Shown here: positions 25,943 to 35,920 of the stretch, in pieces | How positions within the stretch are numbered: the first letter of the stretch is position 1 | Layout of the letters: the number at the start of each line of letters is the position of its first letter | Assembly (NCBI GenBank): GCA_029936295.1 | Contig: JAPYTH010000002.1 | Span: forward strand, 1 to 64,000 | Reading direction: 5' to 3' | DNA: 64,000 bases | DNA from: TMED109 sp015660425 | Lineage (GTDB): Bacteria; Pseudomonadota; Alphaproteobacteria; TMED109 | Notes under the pieces: model-generated | Database searches by the model: none | The model's input: the letters and a program-made list of their open reading frames with translations, nothing else | Told to the model about the DNA's origin: nothing | Translations under genes and position numbers: made by a program

Positions 25943-27862
25943 ATGCTTACTCTTTTAGTCTTTTTACCCTTATTAGGTTCTTTATTAAGTGGATTACTTC
26001 CTTCTTTTGTTGGAAAAAAAGGAGTAATATGGGTACCTACTGTTTTATGTTTATTATCATTAATATTATCTGTAATTTTAATGTTTCAAGCAATTTCTGG
26101 AGAGTCATATACGATAATTTTAGGAAATTGGATAAATTCTGGAAATCTTAAAATTGGTTGGGCATTAAGGCTTGATATGTTAAGTGCTATGATGCTTTTT
26201 GTGGTTATGCTTGTTTCTACTTTAGTGCATATATATTCTATTGGCTACATGGATCATGATCCACATAAAGCAAGGTTTTTTTCTTACTTATCTCTGTTTA
26301 CTTTTGCAATGTTGATGTTAGTCACCTCAAATAATTTCCTTCAGTTATTTTTTGGTTGGGAAGGAGTAGGGCTGTGTTCTTATTTATTAATAGGTTTTTG
26401 GTTTAAAAAACAAAGTGCAAATGCTGCAGCTATAAAAGCATTTTTAGTAAATAGGGTGGGAGACTTAGGGTTAATATTAGGTATTGCTATTATTTATTAT
26501 TTAACTGGTAGCTTAGATTATGATGTGGTATTTAATAACATTTCTTCAATTTTACATTTAGATATTAAATTTTTAAATTATAACATTCCGTATATTGAAA
26601 TAACTTGTTTTTTGTTATTTATAGGTGCTATGGGCAAATCTGCACAAATTGGACTTCATACATGGTTAGCAGATGCTATGGAGGGTCCAACTCCTGTATC
26701 AGCCTTAATTCATGCAGCCACTATGGTAACTGCTGGTGTTTTTTTAGTCGCTAGATGCTCTCCTTTATTTGAGTATGCACCTATAGCATTAAATTTTGTA
26801 ATAATTGTTGGTGCTTTAACCTCAATATTTGCTGCATTTATTGCGATTTCACAAAATGATATAAAGAAGATTATTGCCTACTCTACATGTAGCCAATTAG
26901 GTTATATGTTTTTTGCTTGTGGTCTTTCTGCATATTCTGCTGGTATGTTCCATTTAGTGACACATGCCTTTTTTAAAGCATTACTATTTCTAGGTGCAGG
27001 ATCTATTATTCATGCATTAACTGATGAAAAAGATATAAGAAAAATGGGTGGATTAGCTAGGTTATTGCCTTATACTTGTGGCGCTATGTGGATAGGTTCC
27101 TTAGCCTTAGTCGGTCTTCCTCCATTTGCAGGTTTCTTTTCAAAAGATATTATATTAGAGGCCGCTTGGGCGCACCAGAGTAGTAATGGATATATTGCTT
27201 TTTATTTAGGGTTATTAGCAGCATTTTTAACAGCTTTTTATTCCTGGAAGATATTATTTTTGGTGTTTCATGGGAAAGCTAGAAGTGATATTAGTAAGGC
27301 TCATGAATCCCCTTTATATATATTAATACCATTATTTATTTTATCAGTTGGGGCAGTTATTTCAGGTTGGATTGGTTATATAATGGTAGATACGCATCAT
27401 GACTTTTGGCATGGAGCTATTTTAATATTAGATAATCATAAAGCTTTAATTAATGCCCACCATGTTCCTATATTAGTTAAAGCATCTCCTATAATTGTTG
27501 CTTTATTAGGAATATTATTAGCTTGGCTGTTTTATATCAAAAGAACAAACCTTCCGCTAATCTTTTCAGGTAAGTTTTCATTTCTTTACAATATATCTAA
27601 AAATAAATTTTGGTTTGATGAGTTATATGAATTACTACTTTGTCACCCATTAAAAGTTATGGGTAACTTCTTATGGAATAAAGGTGATATTGGAGTTATA
27701 GATAAATTTGGACCAGATGGAATTACATATATATGTAAGAAATTTGCTTCTAAAATAAAATCTTTTCAGAGTGGATATGTTTATCATTATGCTTTTACAA
27801 TGTTTTTTGGGTTAATAGCATTATTTAGTTGGCAGTTTTTAATATTTTTGGGGTGGATATAA
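25943..27862 (+). CDS. nuoL: NADH-quinone oxidoreductase subunit L
   Basis: A 639-residue antiporter-like proton-pumping subunit (ND5 type). FFGWEGVGLCSYLLIGFWF, AFLVNRVGDLGL, GKSAQIGLHTWLADAMEGPT and PVSALIHAATMVTAGVFLVAR contain the conserved Glu, Lys and His of the half-channels. The extended C-terminus should supply the long lateral helix along the membrane arm. It is followed 3 nt later by nuoM. Confidence 0.96.
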   Translation: MLTLLVFLPLLGSLLSGLLPSFVGKKGVIWVPTVLCLLSLILSVILMFQAISGESYTIILGNWINSGNLKIGWALRLDMLSAMMLFVVMLVSTLVHIYSIGYMDHDPHKARFFSYLSLFTFAMLMLVTSNNFLQLFFGWEGVGLCSYLLIGFWFKKQSANAAAIKAFLVNRVGDLGLILGIAIIYYLTGSLDYDVVFNNISSILHLDIKFLNYNIPYIEITCFLLFIGAMGKSAQIGLHTWLADAMEGPTPVSALIHAATMVTAGVFLVARCSPLFEYAPIALNFVIIVGALTSIFAAFIAISQNDIKKIIAYSTCSQLGYMFFACGLSAYSAGMFHLVTHAFFKALLFLGAGSIIHALTDEKDIRKMGGLARLLPYTCGAMWIGSLALVGLPPFAGFFSKDIILEAAWAHQSSNGYIAFYLGLLAAFLTAFYSWKILFLVFHGKARSDISKAHESPLYILIPLFILSVGAVISGWIGYIMVDTHHDFWHGAILILDNHKALINAHHVPILVKASPIIVALLGILLAWLFYIKRTNLPLIFSGKFSFLYNISKNKFWFDELYELLLCHPLKVMGNFLWNKGDIGVIDKFGPDGITYICKKFASKIKSFQSGYVYHYAFTMFFGLIALFSWQFLIFLGWI

Positions 27863-27865
27863 AAG

Positions 27866-29220
27866 ATGACTAGTTGGCCAATTTTATCATTAATGATTTT
27901 TATTCCACTTTTTGGTGCATTTTTTATTAGTTTAATTGATGGAGATGAACGAATAGTTATTAAGAATACAAAAATGGTGGCTATGTGGACCTCTATAGTA
28001 GTATTTATTTTGTCAATTTTTGTTTGGATAAATTTTCCTCGTTCTTCTGGTTTTCATTTTATAGAGGAAGTAACTTTATTTTCTTCTTTAGGTATTTCCT
28101 ATAGATTAGGTATAGATGGTATATCTATGCTTTTTGTCGCTTTGTCTGCTTTCTTGATTCCTATTTGTATATTAGCTAGTTGGAAGTCTATTAAGTTTAG
28201 AGTCAAAGAATATATGATATTGTTCTTGTTATTAGAATCTTTGCTGATAGGTACCTTTTGTGCCCTAGACCTGTTATTATTTTATATATTTTTTGAAGCT
28301 CTTTTAATTCCAATGTTTCTCATTATAGGTATATGGGGAGGTCCTAGGCGAGTTTATGCAGCTTTTAAGTTTTTCTTATATACTTTAGCTGGATCGGTAT
28401 TATTTTTAATAGCTATCATTGTTATGGGTTATAGTTCAGGAACATTTGATATAAGAGAGCTTTTAGAACATAATTTCCCTTATCAACTGCAATTGTTATT
28501 ATGGCCGGCTTTATTTGCATCATTTGCAGTTAAAACTCCAATGTGGCCATTTCACACATGGTTACCAGATGCTCATGTTGAAGCCCCTACAGCGGGCTCT
28601 GTTATNNNNNNNNNNNNNNNNNNNNNNNNNNNNNNNNNNNNNNNNNNNNNNNNNNNNNNNNNNNNNNNNNNNNNNNNNNNNNNNNNNNNNNNNNNNNNNN
28701 NNNNNAAGAAGGTATTGATGGAGCAATAATTCAAATGTTAAGTCATGGTTTAGTTTCAGCTGCACTCTTTCTATGTATAGGTGTTTTATATGAAAGAATG
28801 CATACTAGAATGATTTCTGATTATGGTGGTGTAGTAAAAAATATGCCTAAATTTTCATTAGTCTTTATGGTTTTTATGCTTGCTTCAATAGGGGTACCAG
28901 GTACAAGTGGTTTTGTAGGAGAGTTGTTAGTTTTAATCGCTGCTTATAAAGTTAGCGGATATTTAGCATTTGCTACAGGATTAGGAATGATACTAGGAGC
29001 AGCTTATATGCTTTGGCTTTATAAAAGAGTTATATTTGGAGTTGTAGAGAACAAAAATGTAAAAAACCTTATTGATATAGATAAAAGAGAATACGTTATA
29101 TTTGTTCCAATTATTATTGGTGTTTTTTGGCTTGGTATATATCCAGAAAGTTTTTCTATAGAATTTAGAGAATCTGTAGTTAATTTAGTGAACTCTATTA
29201 ATAATAGAGTTCTTAATTAA
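27866..29220 (+). CDS. nuoM: NADH-quinone oxidoreductase subunit M (interrupted by assembly gap)
   Basis: Two pieces of one gene. The first runs from 27866 to the N run and includes the conserved Glu in FYIFFEALLIPMFLIIG and the Lys in FAVKTPMWPFHTWLPDAH, ending in EAPTAGSVI. The second resumes with EGIDGAIIQMLSHGLVSAAL and continues to the stop at 29220. Comparing the ends with other NuoM proteins suggests that roughly 75-85 residues are missing, more than 100 N would encode. The frame change across the gap is thus an artefact. This ND4-type subunit pumps protons. There is no sign that the real gene is broken. Confidence 0.93.
28606..28705. other. assembly gap (100 N) within nuoM
   Basis: Exactly 100 N with no repeated flank. 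The missing coding length is estimated at about 230-250 nt from the conserved NuoM segments on each side, so the N count is a placeholder. Confidence 0.9.
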
Positions 29221-29241
29221 CAATATTTGTTGGAGAAGTAA

Positions 29242-30702
29242 TTGAATTCATTGTCAAACATACTGGATATAAATCTAGTTTTTCCAGAAATATTTTTATC
29301 TCTTTGGTTACTTTTTTTTATACCATTAGGAGTATATTCAGGTGGAGATAAGGAAACTCGTCAGTCATATTTTACCATATTTTCTATAATTGGATTATTA
29401 GGAACATTATTAATTATTGTAATGGGAGATTACAAAGCAGCTAGAGGTTTTTATGATTTAATAGTAAATGATCGACTAATAGTATTTTTAAAATCATTAG
29501 TCATATTGGCGGGTGTACTAGTCTTGATAATTTCTGAAAAATATAGAACTTTGAATAAACTCTATCTTTTTGAATATCCAGTATTAATACTTTTCTCTAT
29601 TCTCGGAATGTTAGTTATGCTTTCTTCTAATGATTTTATTACTTTATATTTAGGCTTAGAGTTACAATCATTATCATTATATGTTTTAGCCGCTATAAAA
29701 AAAGATTCGCTAAAGTCATCTGAAGCGGGACTTAAATATTTTATATTAGGTGCTTTAGCTTCTGGTTTCTTTTTGTTTGGAGTATCTTTGTTGTTTGGTA
29801 TAACTGGAACAACTTCCTTTACAATGCTAAGCAGTAATTTATTAAGCCTTGAAAATAATTCTCTTTTATTAATACTCTCAATAGTATTAATTTTATCTTC
29901 TATAGCTTTCAAGTTATCTATTGCTCCTTTTCATATGTGGACTCCTGATGTCTATGAAGGAGCTCCTACTTCTGTTACTGCATTTTTTGCTGTTGTTCCA
30001 AAAATTGCAGCAATAGGGGTATTAATGAGAATATTATATATAGCCCTAATAGATATTCATGATGTATGGAATCAATTAATATTAATTTTGGGGATATTAT
30101 CAATATTTGTAGGAGCATTTGGTGCCTTACTTCAAATTAATATAAAGCGCCTTATGGCTTATAGTGCTATAAGTAATATTGGATATATATTCTTAGCTTT
30201 AAGCCTAGGAAGCCAACTAGGATTAGAGGCTTCATTAATATATATCACCGTTTATACAGTTTCTGCTTTAGGGAGTTTTGCTTTTATTCTTTCAATGGAA
30301 AAAGATAATATTATGTTAAATAATATTTCTAGTTTTGCAGGTTTATCTAAATCAAATCCTTTTTATGCAATATGTTTTAGTATAATCCTTTTATCTCTGG
30401 CTGGTTTACCCCCCTTTGCAGGTTTTATTGCTAAATTTTATATATTTAAAGCTGTCATTATGGCTGATTATTTATGGATAGCTGTAATTGGAATAATAGG
30501 GAGTGTTATTTCAGCCTATTATTATTTAAATATAGTTAAGGTCATGTATTTAGATGAAGCTGAAGAATTATTTACAATTGAATCAAAAAAAAGTGTCAAA
30601 TTTATTCTTTTTATAAGTGCGGTATTAATTTTCACATTTTTAATTTATGCAGATAGTTTGATTAATTTTCTTAGCTATATTAGTAAAGCAATTATTTTGT
30701 GA
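29242..30702 (+). CDS. nuoN: NADH-quinone oxidoreductase subunit N
   Basis: A 486-residue antiporter-like membrane subunit (ND2 type) ending the complex I genes. GLELQSLSLYVLAAIKKDSL and SSEAGLKYFILGALASGFFL include the conserved acidic and Lys residues. FKLSIAPFHMWTPDVYEGAP and LAGLPPFAGFIAKFY are diagnostic. The start is TTG, with GGAGAAG shortly upstream. Its TGA overlaps the GTG of birA by 4 nt, so biotin ligase is translationally coupled to complex I. Confidence 0.95.
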   Translation: MNSLSNILDINLVFPEIFLSLWLLFFIPLGVYSGGDKETRQSYFTIFSIIGLLGTLLIIVMGDYKAARGFYDLIVNDRLIVFLKSLVILAGVLVLIISEKYRTLNKLYLFEYPVLILFSILGMLVMLSSNDFITLYLGLELQSLSLYVLAAIKKDSLKSSEAGLKYFILGALASGFFLFGVSLLFGITGTTSFTMLSSNLLSLENNSLLLILSIVLILSSIAFKLSIAPFHMWTPDVYEGAPTSVTAFFAVVPKIAAIGVLMRILYIALIDIHDVWNQLILILGILSIFVGAFGALLQINIKRLMAYSAISNIGYIFLALSLGSQLGLEASLIYITVYTVSALGSFAFILSMEKDNIMLNNISSFAGLSKSNPFYAICFSIILLSLAGLPPFAGFIAKFYIFKAVIMADYLWIAVIGIIGSVISAYYYLNIVKVMYLDEAEELFTIESKKSVKFILFISAVLIFTFLIYADSLINFLSYISKAIIL

Positions 30703-31451
30703 GCAAAGTAATAGAATTAGATTACGGATATAAAATTATAGAGTATGAAGAATTAGCTTCCACTATGATAACTTTAAAAGAGTTAGCAATTGCTGGTTGT
30801 GATATAAATACAGCAGTATGGGCAAAAAAGCAGAATAGCGGAAGAGGTAGACATGGAAGAGAATGGTCTTCTCCTAAGGGAAATTTATATGTTTCATTTT
30901 TGAGAAAAGCCGAAAATAAAAATTCAAAAAATATATTTGCACCTGTTTTTATTGCGGCTTTGGCTATAGCTAATTCTATAAAGGAGATATCAAATAATAA
31001 AGTAAGACCTAGTATTAAATGGCCTAATGATATTTTAATAAATAAAGCTAAGGTAGCAGGAATCTTAATAGAGAGTTTAACTTTAAATAATAGTATTAAA
31101 ATATTAAATATTGGTATAGGGATTAATATTGTTTCAAATCCAAACAATACATTATATCATGCTACTAATTTAAGAGATGTAGATATTCAAACCAATGCTG
31201 ATGAGATGATAAGAATATTTTTTAAAAATTTAAAAATAATAGAAAAATTGTATATAAGAGAGGGTATAAAAGAAATATATAAAATGTGGGGTGTATTAGG
31301 ACATAAAATTGGTGACCCTATAAGCGTTACAATAGGTGATAATAAGATTTTTGGTATTTTTAATGGATTAAATGATGAAGGTGGTTTGTTAATTTTAAAT
31401 GAGGCAGGATGTGAACAAGTTATTATGGCAGGAGATGTATTTTTATTATGA
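30699..31451 (+). CDS. birA: biotin--[acetyl-CoA-carboxylase] ligase
   Basis: A 250-residue monofunctional biotin-protein ligase. It joins biotin to carboxylase carrier proteins through biotinyl-AMP. The biotin and AMP loop GRGRHGREW is at residues 48-56, after ELASTM (19-24) and before GNLYVSFL. SIKWPNDILINKAKVAGILIE is the catalytic-core Lys region. There is no N-terminal helix-turn-helix, so unlike E. coli BirA it should not act as the biotin-operon repressor. The start is GTG. It overlaps coaX by 4 nt. Confidence 0.93.
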   Translation: MSKVIELDYGYKIIEYEELASTMITLKELAIAGCDINTAVWAKKQNSGRGRHGREWSSPKGNLYVSFLRKAENKNSKNIFAPVFIAALAIANSIKEISNNKVRPSIKWPNDILINKAKVAGILIESLTLNNSIKILNIGIGINIVSNPNNTLYHATNLRDVDIQTNADEMIRIFFKNLKIIEKLYIREGIKEIYKMWGVLGHKIGDPISVTIGDNKIFGIFNGLNDEGGLLILNEAGCEQVIMAGDVFLL

Positions 31452-32242
31452 GTAATAAAGTTTTTAATAAAACAATATTAGTAATAGATGTTGGTAATAC
31501 TAATACGGTTTTTGCAATAGTAAATAATAAAGGAATTTATAATAAATGGAGAATGTCAACTAGTGCTAATAGAACTTCAGACGAATATGAAATACATATT
31601 AAATCTTTCTTATCAAATGTAAGTAATATATCTATTTCAGATGTTATAATTTCATCTGTGGTGCCTTCTGTAATTTATGAATTAAAAACGTTTGTCAAAA
31701 ATACTTTTAATATTAATCCTAAAATAATTGGAGACACTATTATTCCTAAAATAAATATCTCAATTGATAGGCCGGATGAAGTTGGGGCTGATAGGTTGGT
31801 AAATAGTTTAGCTGCTCACAAAATTTATGGTGGACCAATTATAGTTGTAGATTTTGGCACAGCTACTACTTTTGATATAGTTAATAAAGAAGGTACATAT
31901 ATAGGTGGCATAATTTCTCCAGGAGTTCATTTGTCAATGGACGCTTTAGATAAAGCTACAGCAAGGTTACCAAGAATTGCCATTAATAAGCCGGATAAGA
32001 TCATAGGTACTAATACAGTAACAGCAATGCAGTCAGGTATATTTTGGGGTTACATAAGCTTATTAGAAGGAATAATAGTTAGAATTAAAAAGGAAACTAA
32101 ATCTGAAATGAAGGTAATTGCCACAGGAGGTTTATCAAAATTATTTAAAACTCACTCAGATGCCATAGATGATATAGATGAAGATCTTACATTAAAAGGT
32201 ATTGCATTAACATGGGATATTAAATTAGATATTTTTATATAA
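31448..32242 (+). CDS. coaX: type III pantothenate kinase
   Basis: A 264-residue ASKHA-fold kinase that starts coenzyme A synthesis. The phosphate loop VIDVGNTNTVFAI lies at residues 12-24. The pantothenate-binding GADRLVNSLAAH and the second phosphate motif VVDFGTATTFDIV, then GGIISPGVHLSMDAL, are all present. Between birA and rnj, it sits in a position common in alphaproteobacteria. The last base of its stop is the first of the rnj ATG. Confidence 0.95.
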   Translation: MSNKVFNKTILVIDVGNTNTVFAIVNNKGIYNKWRMSTSANRTSDEYEIHIKSFLSNVSNISISDVIISSVVPSVIYELKTFVKNTFNINPKIIGDTIIPKINISIDRPDEVGADRLVNSLAAHKIYGGPIIVVDFGTATTFDIVNKEGTYIGGIISPGVHLSMDALDKATARLPRIAINKPDKIIGTNTVTAMQSGIFWGYISLLEGIIVRIKKETKSEMKVIATGGLSKLFKTHSDAIDDIDEDLTLKGIALTWDIKLDIFI

Positions 32243-33912
32243 TGAATTTACCTAAACCAAAAAACAATGAACTAATGTTCCTACCTTTAGGAGGGTCTGG
32301 TGAGATTGGTATGAATTTAAATTTATACGGTAATTCTGGTAAATGGCTTATTGTAGACTGTGGAGTTACTTTTGGTGATCCAATATATGGATCTGTTGAT
32401 ATATCTATGCCAGATATTGTATCTATAGAAAATTCTACAGAAAGTATATGCGGTCTTCTTCTAACGCATGCTCATGAAGATCATATAGGTGCTGTTCATT
32501 ATTTATGGCCTTATTTAAAATGTCCTGTTTATGCAACAGAGTTTGCAGCAGAAGTACTAATTAGAAAACTTAAAGAGGTTGGTTTAGAGGATGAAGTAGA
32601 GATTAATATTATTAGGATAGATTCTAAAATTAAAATTGGACCTTTTGATATAGAAATAATAAGTATGTCTCATTCTATAATTGAGCCTTCTTCTGCATTA
32701 ATATCCACGTCAGCTGGTTCTGTTTTTCATACTGGTGATTGGAAAATAGACTTTAATCCTCAAATTGGTGAAGGAATAAATAAGAAGAGATTAGAAGAAC
32801 TTGCTAAAGAAAATGTACTAGCCATGGTTTGTGATTCTACTAATGTGCTTGTAAATGGTACATCTGGCTCAGAAGAAGATGTAATAAAACCACTAACAAA
32901 TATTATTAAAGAGTGTTCAGGTAGAGTATTTGTGTCAGCATTTGCATCTAATGTTACAAGGCTTAATACACTTGCTAAAATAGGATTGTCATTAGGAAAA
33001 AAAGTTGCATTGGTAGGACAATCTATGTGGAGAATGGTGGAAATTGCAAAAAAAAGTGGTTATTTATCTGATCTTCCAGCCTTTGTTTCAGAAAGAGATA
33101 TTAAAAATGTAGAAAAAGATAATTTAATGATTATATGTACTGGTTCACAAGGGGAACCAAGAGGAGCGTTAAATAGAATAGCAAATGGTACTCACAGGGA
33201 TGCTTCCATTAGTAATGGTGATTCCGTAATATTTTCATCACGGGTTATTCCAGGCAATGAAGTTAGTATATCTGAAATGCAAAATAAGCTCTCTGAATTA
33301 GGAGCTAATATAATTGAATCCTCAAAAGAAAATATGATTCATGTAAGTGGACACCCAGCAAGAGAAGAATTGTCTCAAATGTATTCATGGGTAAAACCAA
33401 AAACACTAATAGCTGTTCATGGCGAAACTAGGCATATAAATGCTCATGTAAAATATGCAAAAGAGCAGCAAATTAATTTTGCTATACCGGGAAGAAACGG
33501 ATCTATAATACAATTATCACCTGGTGACCCACGCTTTATAGGTGAGGTAGAACATGGTAGGTTAATAGTAGATGGCAATGATTTGATTACTAGAAATTCA
33601 GAAGTGCTTAAAAAAAGACATAAAATGATGTTTAATGGCTCCGTATTTGTAGTCTTAAATGTTAGTGAAGACTTTAAACTTATCAATGATCCAATTATTA
33701 TGACTGAAGGTCTAGCTGAAATTATTGAAGAAGATGATCCTGAGTATTTTATTAAAAGTTTTATAAAAGAGGATATTAAGCCCTATTATAAATCAAAAAA
33801 GTTTGATAAAAGTTATATCAAAGAAAGTATGACTAATTCTTTAAAAAGAATTATTAAAGCACAGTATTTAAAAAGACCTGTAGTTAGGTTAGAATTAAAT
33901 TTAATGAAATAG
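32242..33912 (+). CDS. rnj: ribonuclease J
   Basis: A 556-residue metallo-beta-lactamase/beta-CASP nuclease with 5'-3' exonuclease and endonuclease activity on RNA. The zinc motif HAHEDH is at residues 76-81. HTGDWKIDFNP, the beta-CASP motif VFVSAFASN and the C-terminal HVSGHPAREEL with AVHGETRH complete the active site. Length is normal. It is placed directly after coaX and 8 nt before the epimerase gene. Confidence 0.95.
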   Translation: MNLPKPKNNELMFLPLGGSGEIGMNLNLYGNSGKWLIVDCGVTFGDPIYGSVDISMPDIVSIENSTESICGLLLTHAHEDHIGAVHYLWPYLKCPVYATEFAAEVLIRKLKEVGLEDEVEINIIRIDSKIKIGPFDIEIISMSHSIIEPSSALISTSAGSVFHTGDWKIDFNPQIGEGINKKRLEELAKENVLAMVCDSTNVLVNGTSGSEEDVIKPLTNIIKECSGRVFVSAFASNVTRLNTLAKIGLSLGKKVALVGQSMWRMVEIAKKSGYLSDLPAFVSERDIKNVEKDNLMIICTGSQGEPRGALNRIANGTHRDASISNGDSVIFSSRVIPGNEVSISEMQNKLSELGANIIESSKENMIHVSGHPAREELSQMYSWVKPKTLIAVHGETRHINAHVKYAKEQQINFAIPGRNGSIIQLSPGDPRFIGEVEHGRLIVDGNDLITRNSEVLKKRHKMMFNGSVFVVLNVSEDFKLINDPIIMTEGLAEIIEEDDPEYFIKSFIKEDIKPYYKSKKFDKSYIKESMTNSLKRIIKAQYLKRPVVRLELNLMK

Positions 33913-33920
33913 GTAACTAA

Positions 33921-34325
33921 ATGTTAGGTAAATTAAATCATGTAGCGATTGCAGTTACGTCCGTTGACGCAGCAGCAAAACAATATAGAAATATATTAGG
34001 GGCAAAGGTCTCAAAACCTATAGATTTACCTTCACATGGAGTAAAGACAATTTTTGTAGAGCTAGATAATACTAAAATAGAGTTATTAGAACCTATAGGT
34101 GATAACTCTCCAATTAAGAATTTTTTAAAAAAAACTCCATCAGGTGGTATACATCACATATGCTATGAAGTTTCTAATATTATCGAAGCGTGTTTAAAGC
34201 TAAAATCTGAAGGGGTAATAATATTAGGTTCTGGAGAGCCGACAATAGGAGCCCATGGAAAGCCAGTAATATTTATTCATCCTAAAAACTTTAATGGGAC
34301 TCTAATAGAACTAGAAGAGGTTTAA
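33921..34325 (+). CDS. mce: methylmalonyl-CoA epimerase
   Basis: A 134-residue vicinal-oxygen-chelate protein that interconverts the two methylmalonyl-CoA stereoisomers on the propionyl-CoA to succinyl-CoA route. The metal-binding His in LNHVAIAV (His7), the His pair in GGIHHICYEV (78-79) and the Glu in GTLIELEEV (130) fit the family. KIELLEPIGDNSPI is also typical. No mutase or propionyl-CoA carboxylase gene is in the window. It lies between rnj and the DUF1467 gene, as in other alphaproteobacteria. Confidence 0.92.
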   Translation: MLGKLNHVAIAVTSVDAAAKQYRNILGAKVSKPIDLPSHGVKTIFVELDNTKIELLEPIGDNSPIKNFLKKTPSGGIHHICYEVSNIIEACLKLKSEGVIILGSGEPTIGAHGKPVIFIHPKNFNGTLIELEEV

Positions 34326-34544
34326 ATGGCATTATTTGAATGTTTTGTCATATATATTGTCATTTGGTGGGTTTTATTTTTTATTTCTTTGCCTTTAGGG
34401 GTAAAAAAATCTGAAAATTTACTTCCAGGTCATGATTCAGGAGCACCTGAAAAAACATATTTATGGAAAAAATTTATTATTGTTAGTTTAATAACTTTAA
34501 TATTTACTTATATTGCAGTTTTAGTTCTGCAAGGTAATATATAG
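34326..34544 (+). CDS. DUF1467 family membrane protein
   Basis: A 72-residue protein with two hydrophobic helices, at about residues 5-27 and 48-70. The loop between them has SLPLGVKKSENLLPGHDSGA. This pattern and its place after mce and before proS match the alphaproteobacterial DUF1467 family, whose role is unknown. It begins on the base after the mce stop, so co-translation is likely. Confidence 0.88.
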   Translation: MALFECFVIYIVIWWVLFFISLPLGVKKSENLLPGHDSGAPEKTYLWKKFIIVSLITLIFTYIAVLVLQGNI

Positions 34545-34588
34545 ACCTTTGCTAATTAAATTAAATTTTAAAATATATAGAGGTATTT

Positions 34589-35911
34589 ATGAAACGAAGT
34601 AATTTATTTCTTCCAACCTTAAAAGAAAACCCTACTGAAGCTAAAATTACATCGCATAGATTAATGTTAAGATCAGGAATGGTAAGACAATCTTCATCAG
34701 GAATTTATAGCTGGTTGCCCATGGGTCTTAAAGTACTTAAAAATATAGAAAAAATTATTAGGTTAGAACAAGATTTGATTGCTCAAGAATTATTAATGCC
34801 TACTATTCAAGATTCAGAAATATGGAAAAAATCAGGAAGGTTTAATGATTATGGAAAAGAAATGCTTACATTTATAGATAGGCATGATCACCAATTATTA
34901 TATGGGCCAACTAATGAAGAGTTAATTACTGATATATTTTCAAAAAATATTATGAGTTACAAGAGTTTACCTCTATGTCTTTATCATATTCAGTGGAAAT
35001 TTAGAGATGAGATAAGACCAAGGTTTGGTGTAATGAGAGGACGAGAATTTTTGATGAAAGATGCATACTCTTTCGATATATCAAAAGAAGATGCAATTAA
35101 ATGCTATAACAGAATGTTTCTTAGTTATCTAAGAATTTTTAATAAAATGGAGCTTAAGGCAATTCCTGTATCTGCAGATACAGGGCCAATTGGTGGTGAT
35201 TTGAGTCATGAGTTTATTATATTAGCGGATACCGGTGAATCAGAAATTTATCTTGATAAGAATATACTTAAAGAAGAAATACCTAATATTAATTATAATG
35301 ATTCAAAAGGTATTTCAAAATTAGTTGATACGCTAACTTCTTTTTATGCAGCGGCTGATGATAAATATGATGAAGAAGAATATATGAATATTGTAAATGA
35401 AAATAACAGACTAAAAACAAAGGGTATAGAGGTTGGACACTTATTTTATTTTGGGAGTAAATATTCAATTCCTCTAGAAGCAAAAGTTAATTCTAAAGAA
35501 GGTAAGGTTGTTCCTGTAGAAATGGGGTCTTATGGAATAGGTGTTTCAAGATTAGTTGGAGCAATTATAGATGCGCATCATGATGATAAAGGCATATGTT
35601 GGCCAGAGAGTGTTTCTCCATTTTTAATTGGAATAGTTAATTTAAGGCAAAATGATATAGAATGTTCTAATTTGTCAGATACAATTTATAATAACTTATT
35701 ATCAAAGGACGTTTCGGTCTTATATGATGATAGAGATGAGGGAGCAGGAATAAAACTTGCAGAAATGGATCTAATTGGTGTTCCATGGCAGATTAGAATT
35801 GGGCCTAGAGGTATTAAAAATGGTAACTTTGAATTACTTCAAAGAAAAACTGGAGATATTACCGAAATAAAAGTTAAAGACTTGGAAAAAACAATAAATA
35901 AATTATTATAA
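34589..35911 (+). CDS. proS: proline--tRNA ligase
   Basis: A 440-residue class II aminoacyl-tRNA synthetase charging tRNA-Pro. RSGMVRQSSSGIYSWLPMG, the TNEE active-site loop, motif 2 FRDEIRPRFGVMRGREFLMKD (split here as FRDEIRPRFGVMRG plus REFLMKD) and motif 3 SYGIGVSRLVGA are present, followed by the anticodon-binding domain. It lacks the large editing insertion of the E. coli enzyme, as in the short alphaproteobacterial form. A GAGG precedes the ATG. Confidence 0.95.
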   Translation: MKRSNLFLPTLKENPTEAKITSHRLMLRSGMVRQSSSGIYSWLPMGLKVLKNIEKIIRLEQDLIAQELLMPTIQDSEIWKKSGRFNDYGKEMLTFIDRHDHQLLYGPTNEELITDIFSKNIMSYKSLPLCLYHIQWKFRDEIRPRFGVMRGREFLMKDAYSFDISKEDAIKCYNRMFLSYLRIFNKMELKAIPVSADTGPIGGDLSHEFIILADTGESEIYLDKNILKEEIPNINYNDSKGISKLVDTLTSFYAAADDKYDEEEYMNIVNENNRLKTKGIEVGHLFYFGSKYSIPLEAKVNSKEGKVVPVEMGSYGIGVSRLVGAIIDAHHDDKGICWPESVSPFLIGIVNLRQNDIECSNLSDTIYNNLLSKDVSVLYDDRDEGAGIKLAEMDLIGVPWQIRIGPRGIKNGNFELLQRKTGDITEIKVKDLEKTINKLL

Positions 35912-35920
35912 GGTAAAAAT

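Noticed and set aside
28515..28765. Small frames crossing the N run in nuoM, on both strands
   Set aside because: They are open only because N is not read as a stop; they have no conserved content.
27866..29220. nuoM as a frameshifted pseudogene
   Set aside because: The break coincides exactly with an N run of arbitrary length; both sides are well conserved.
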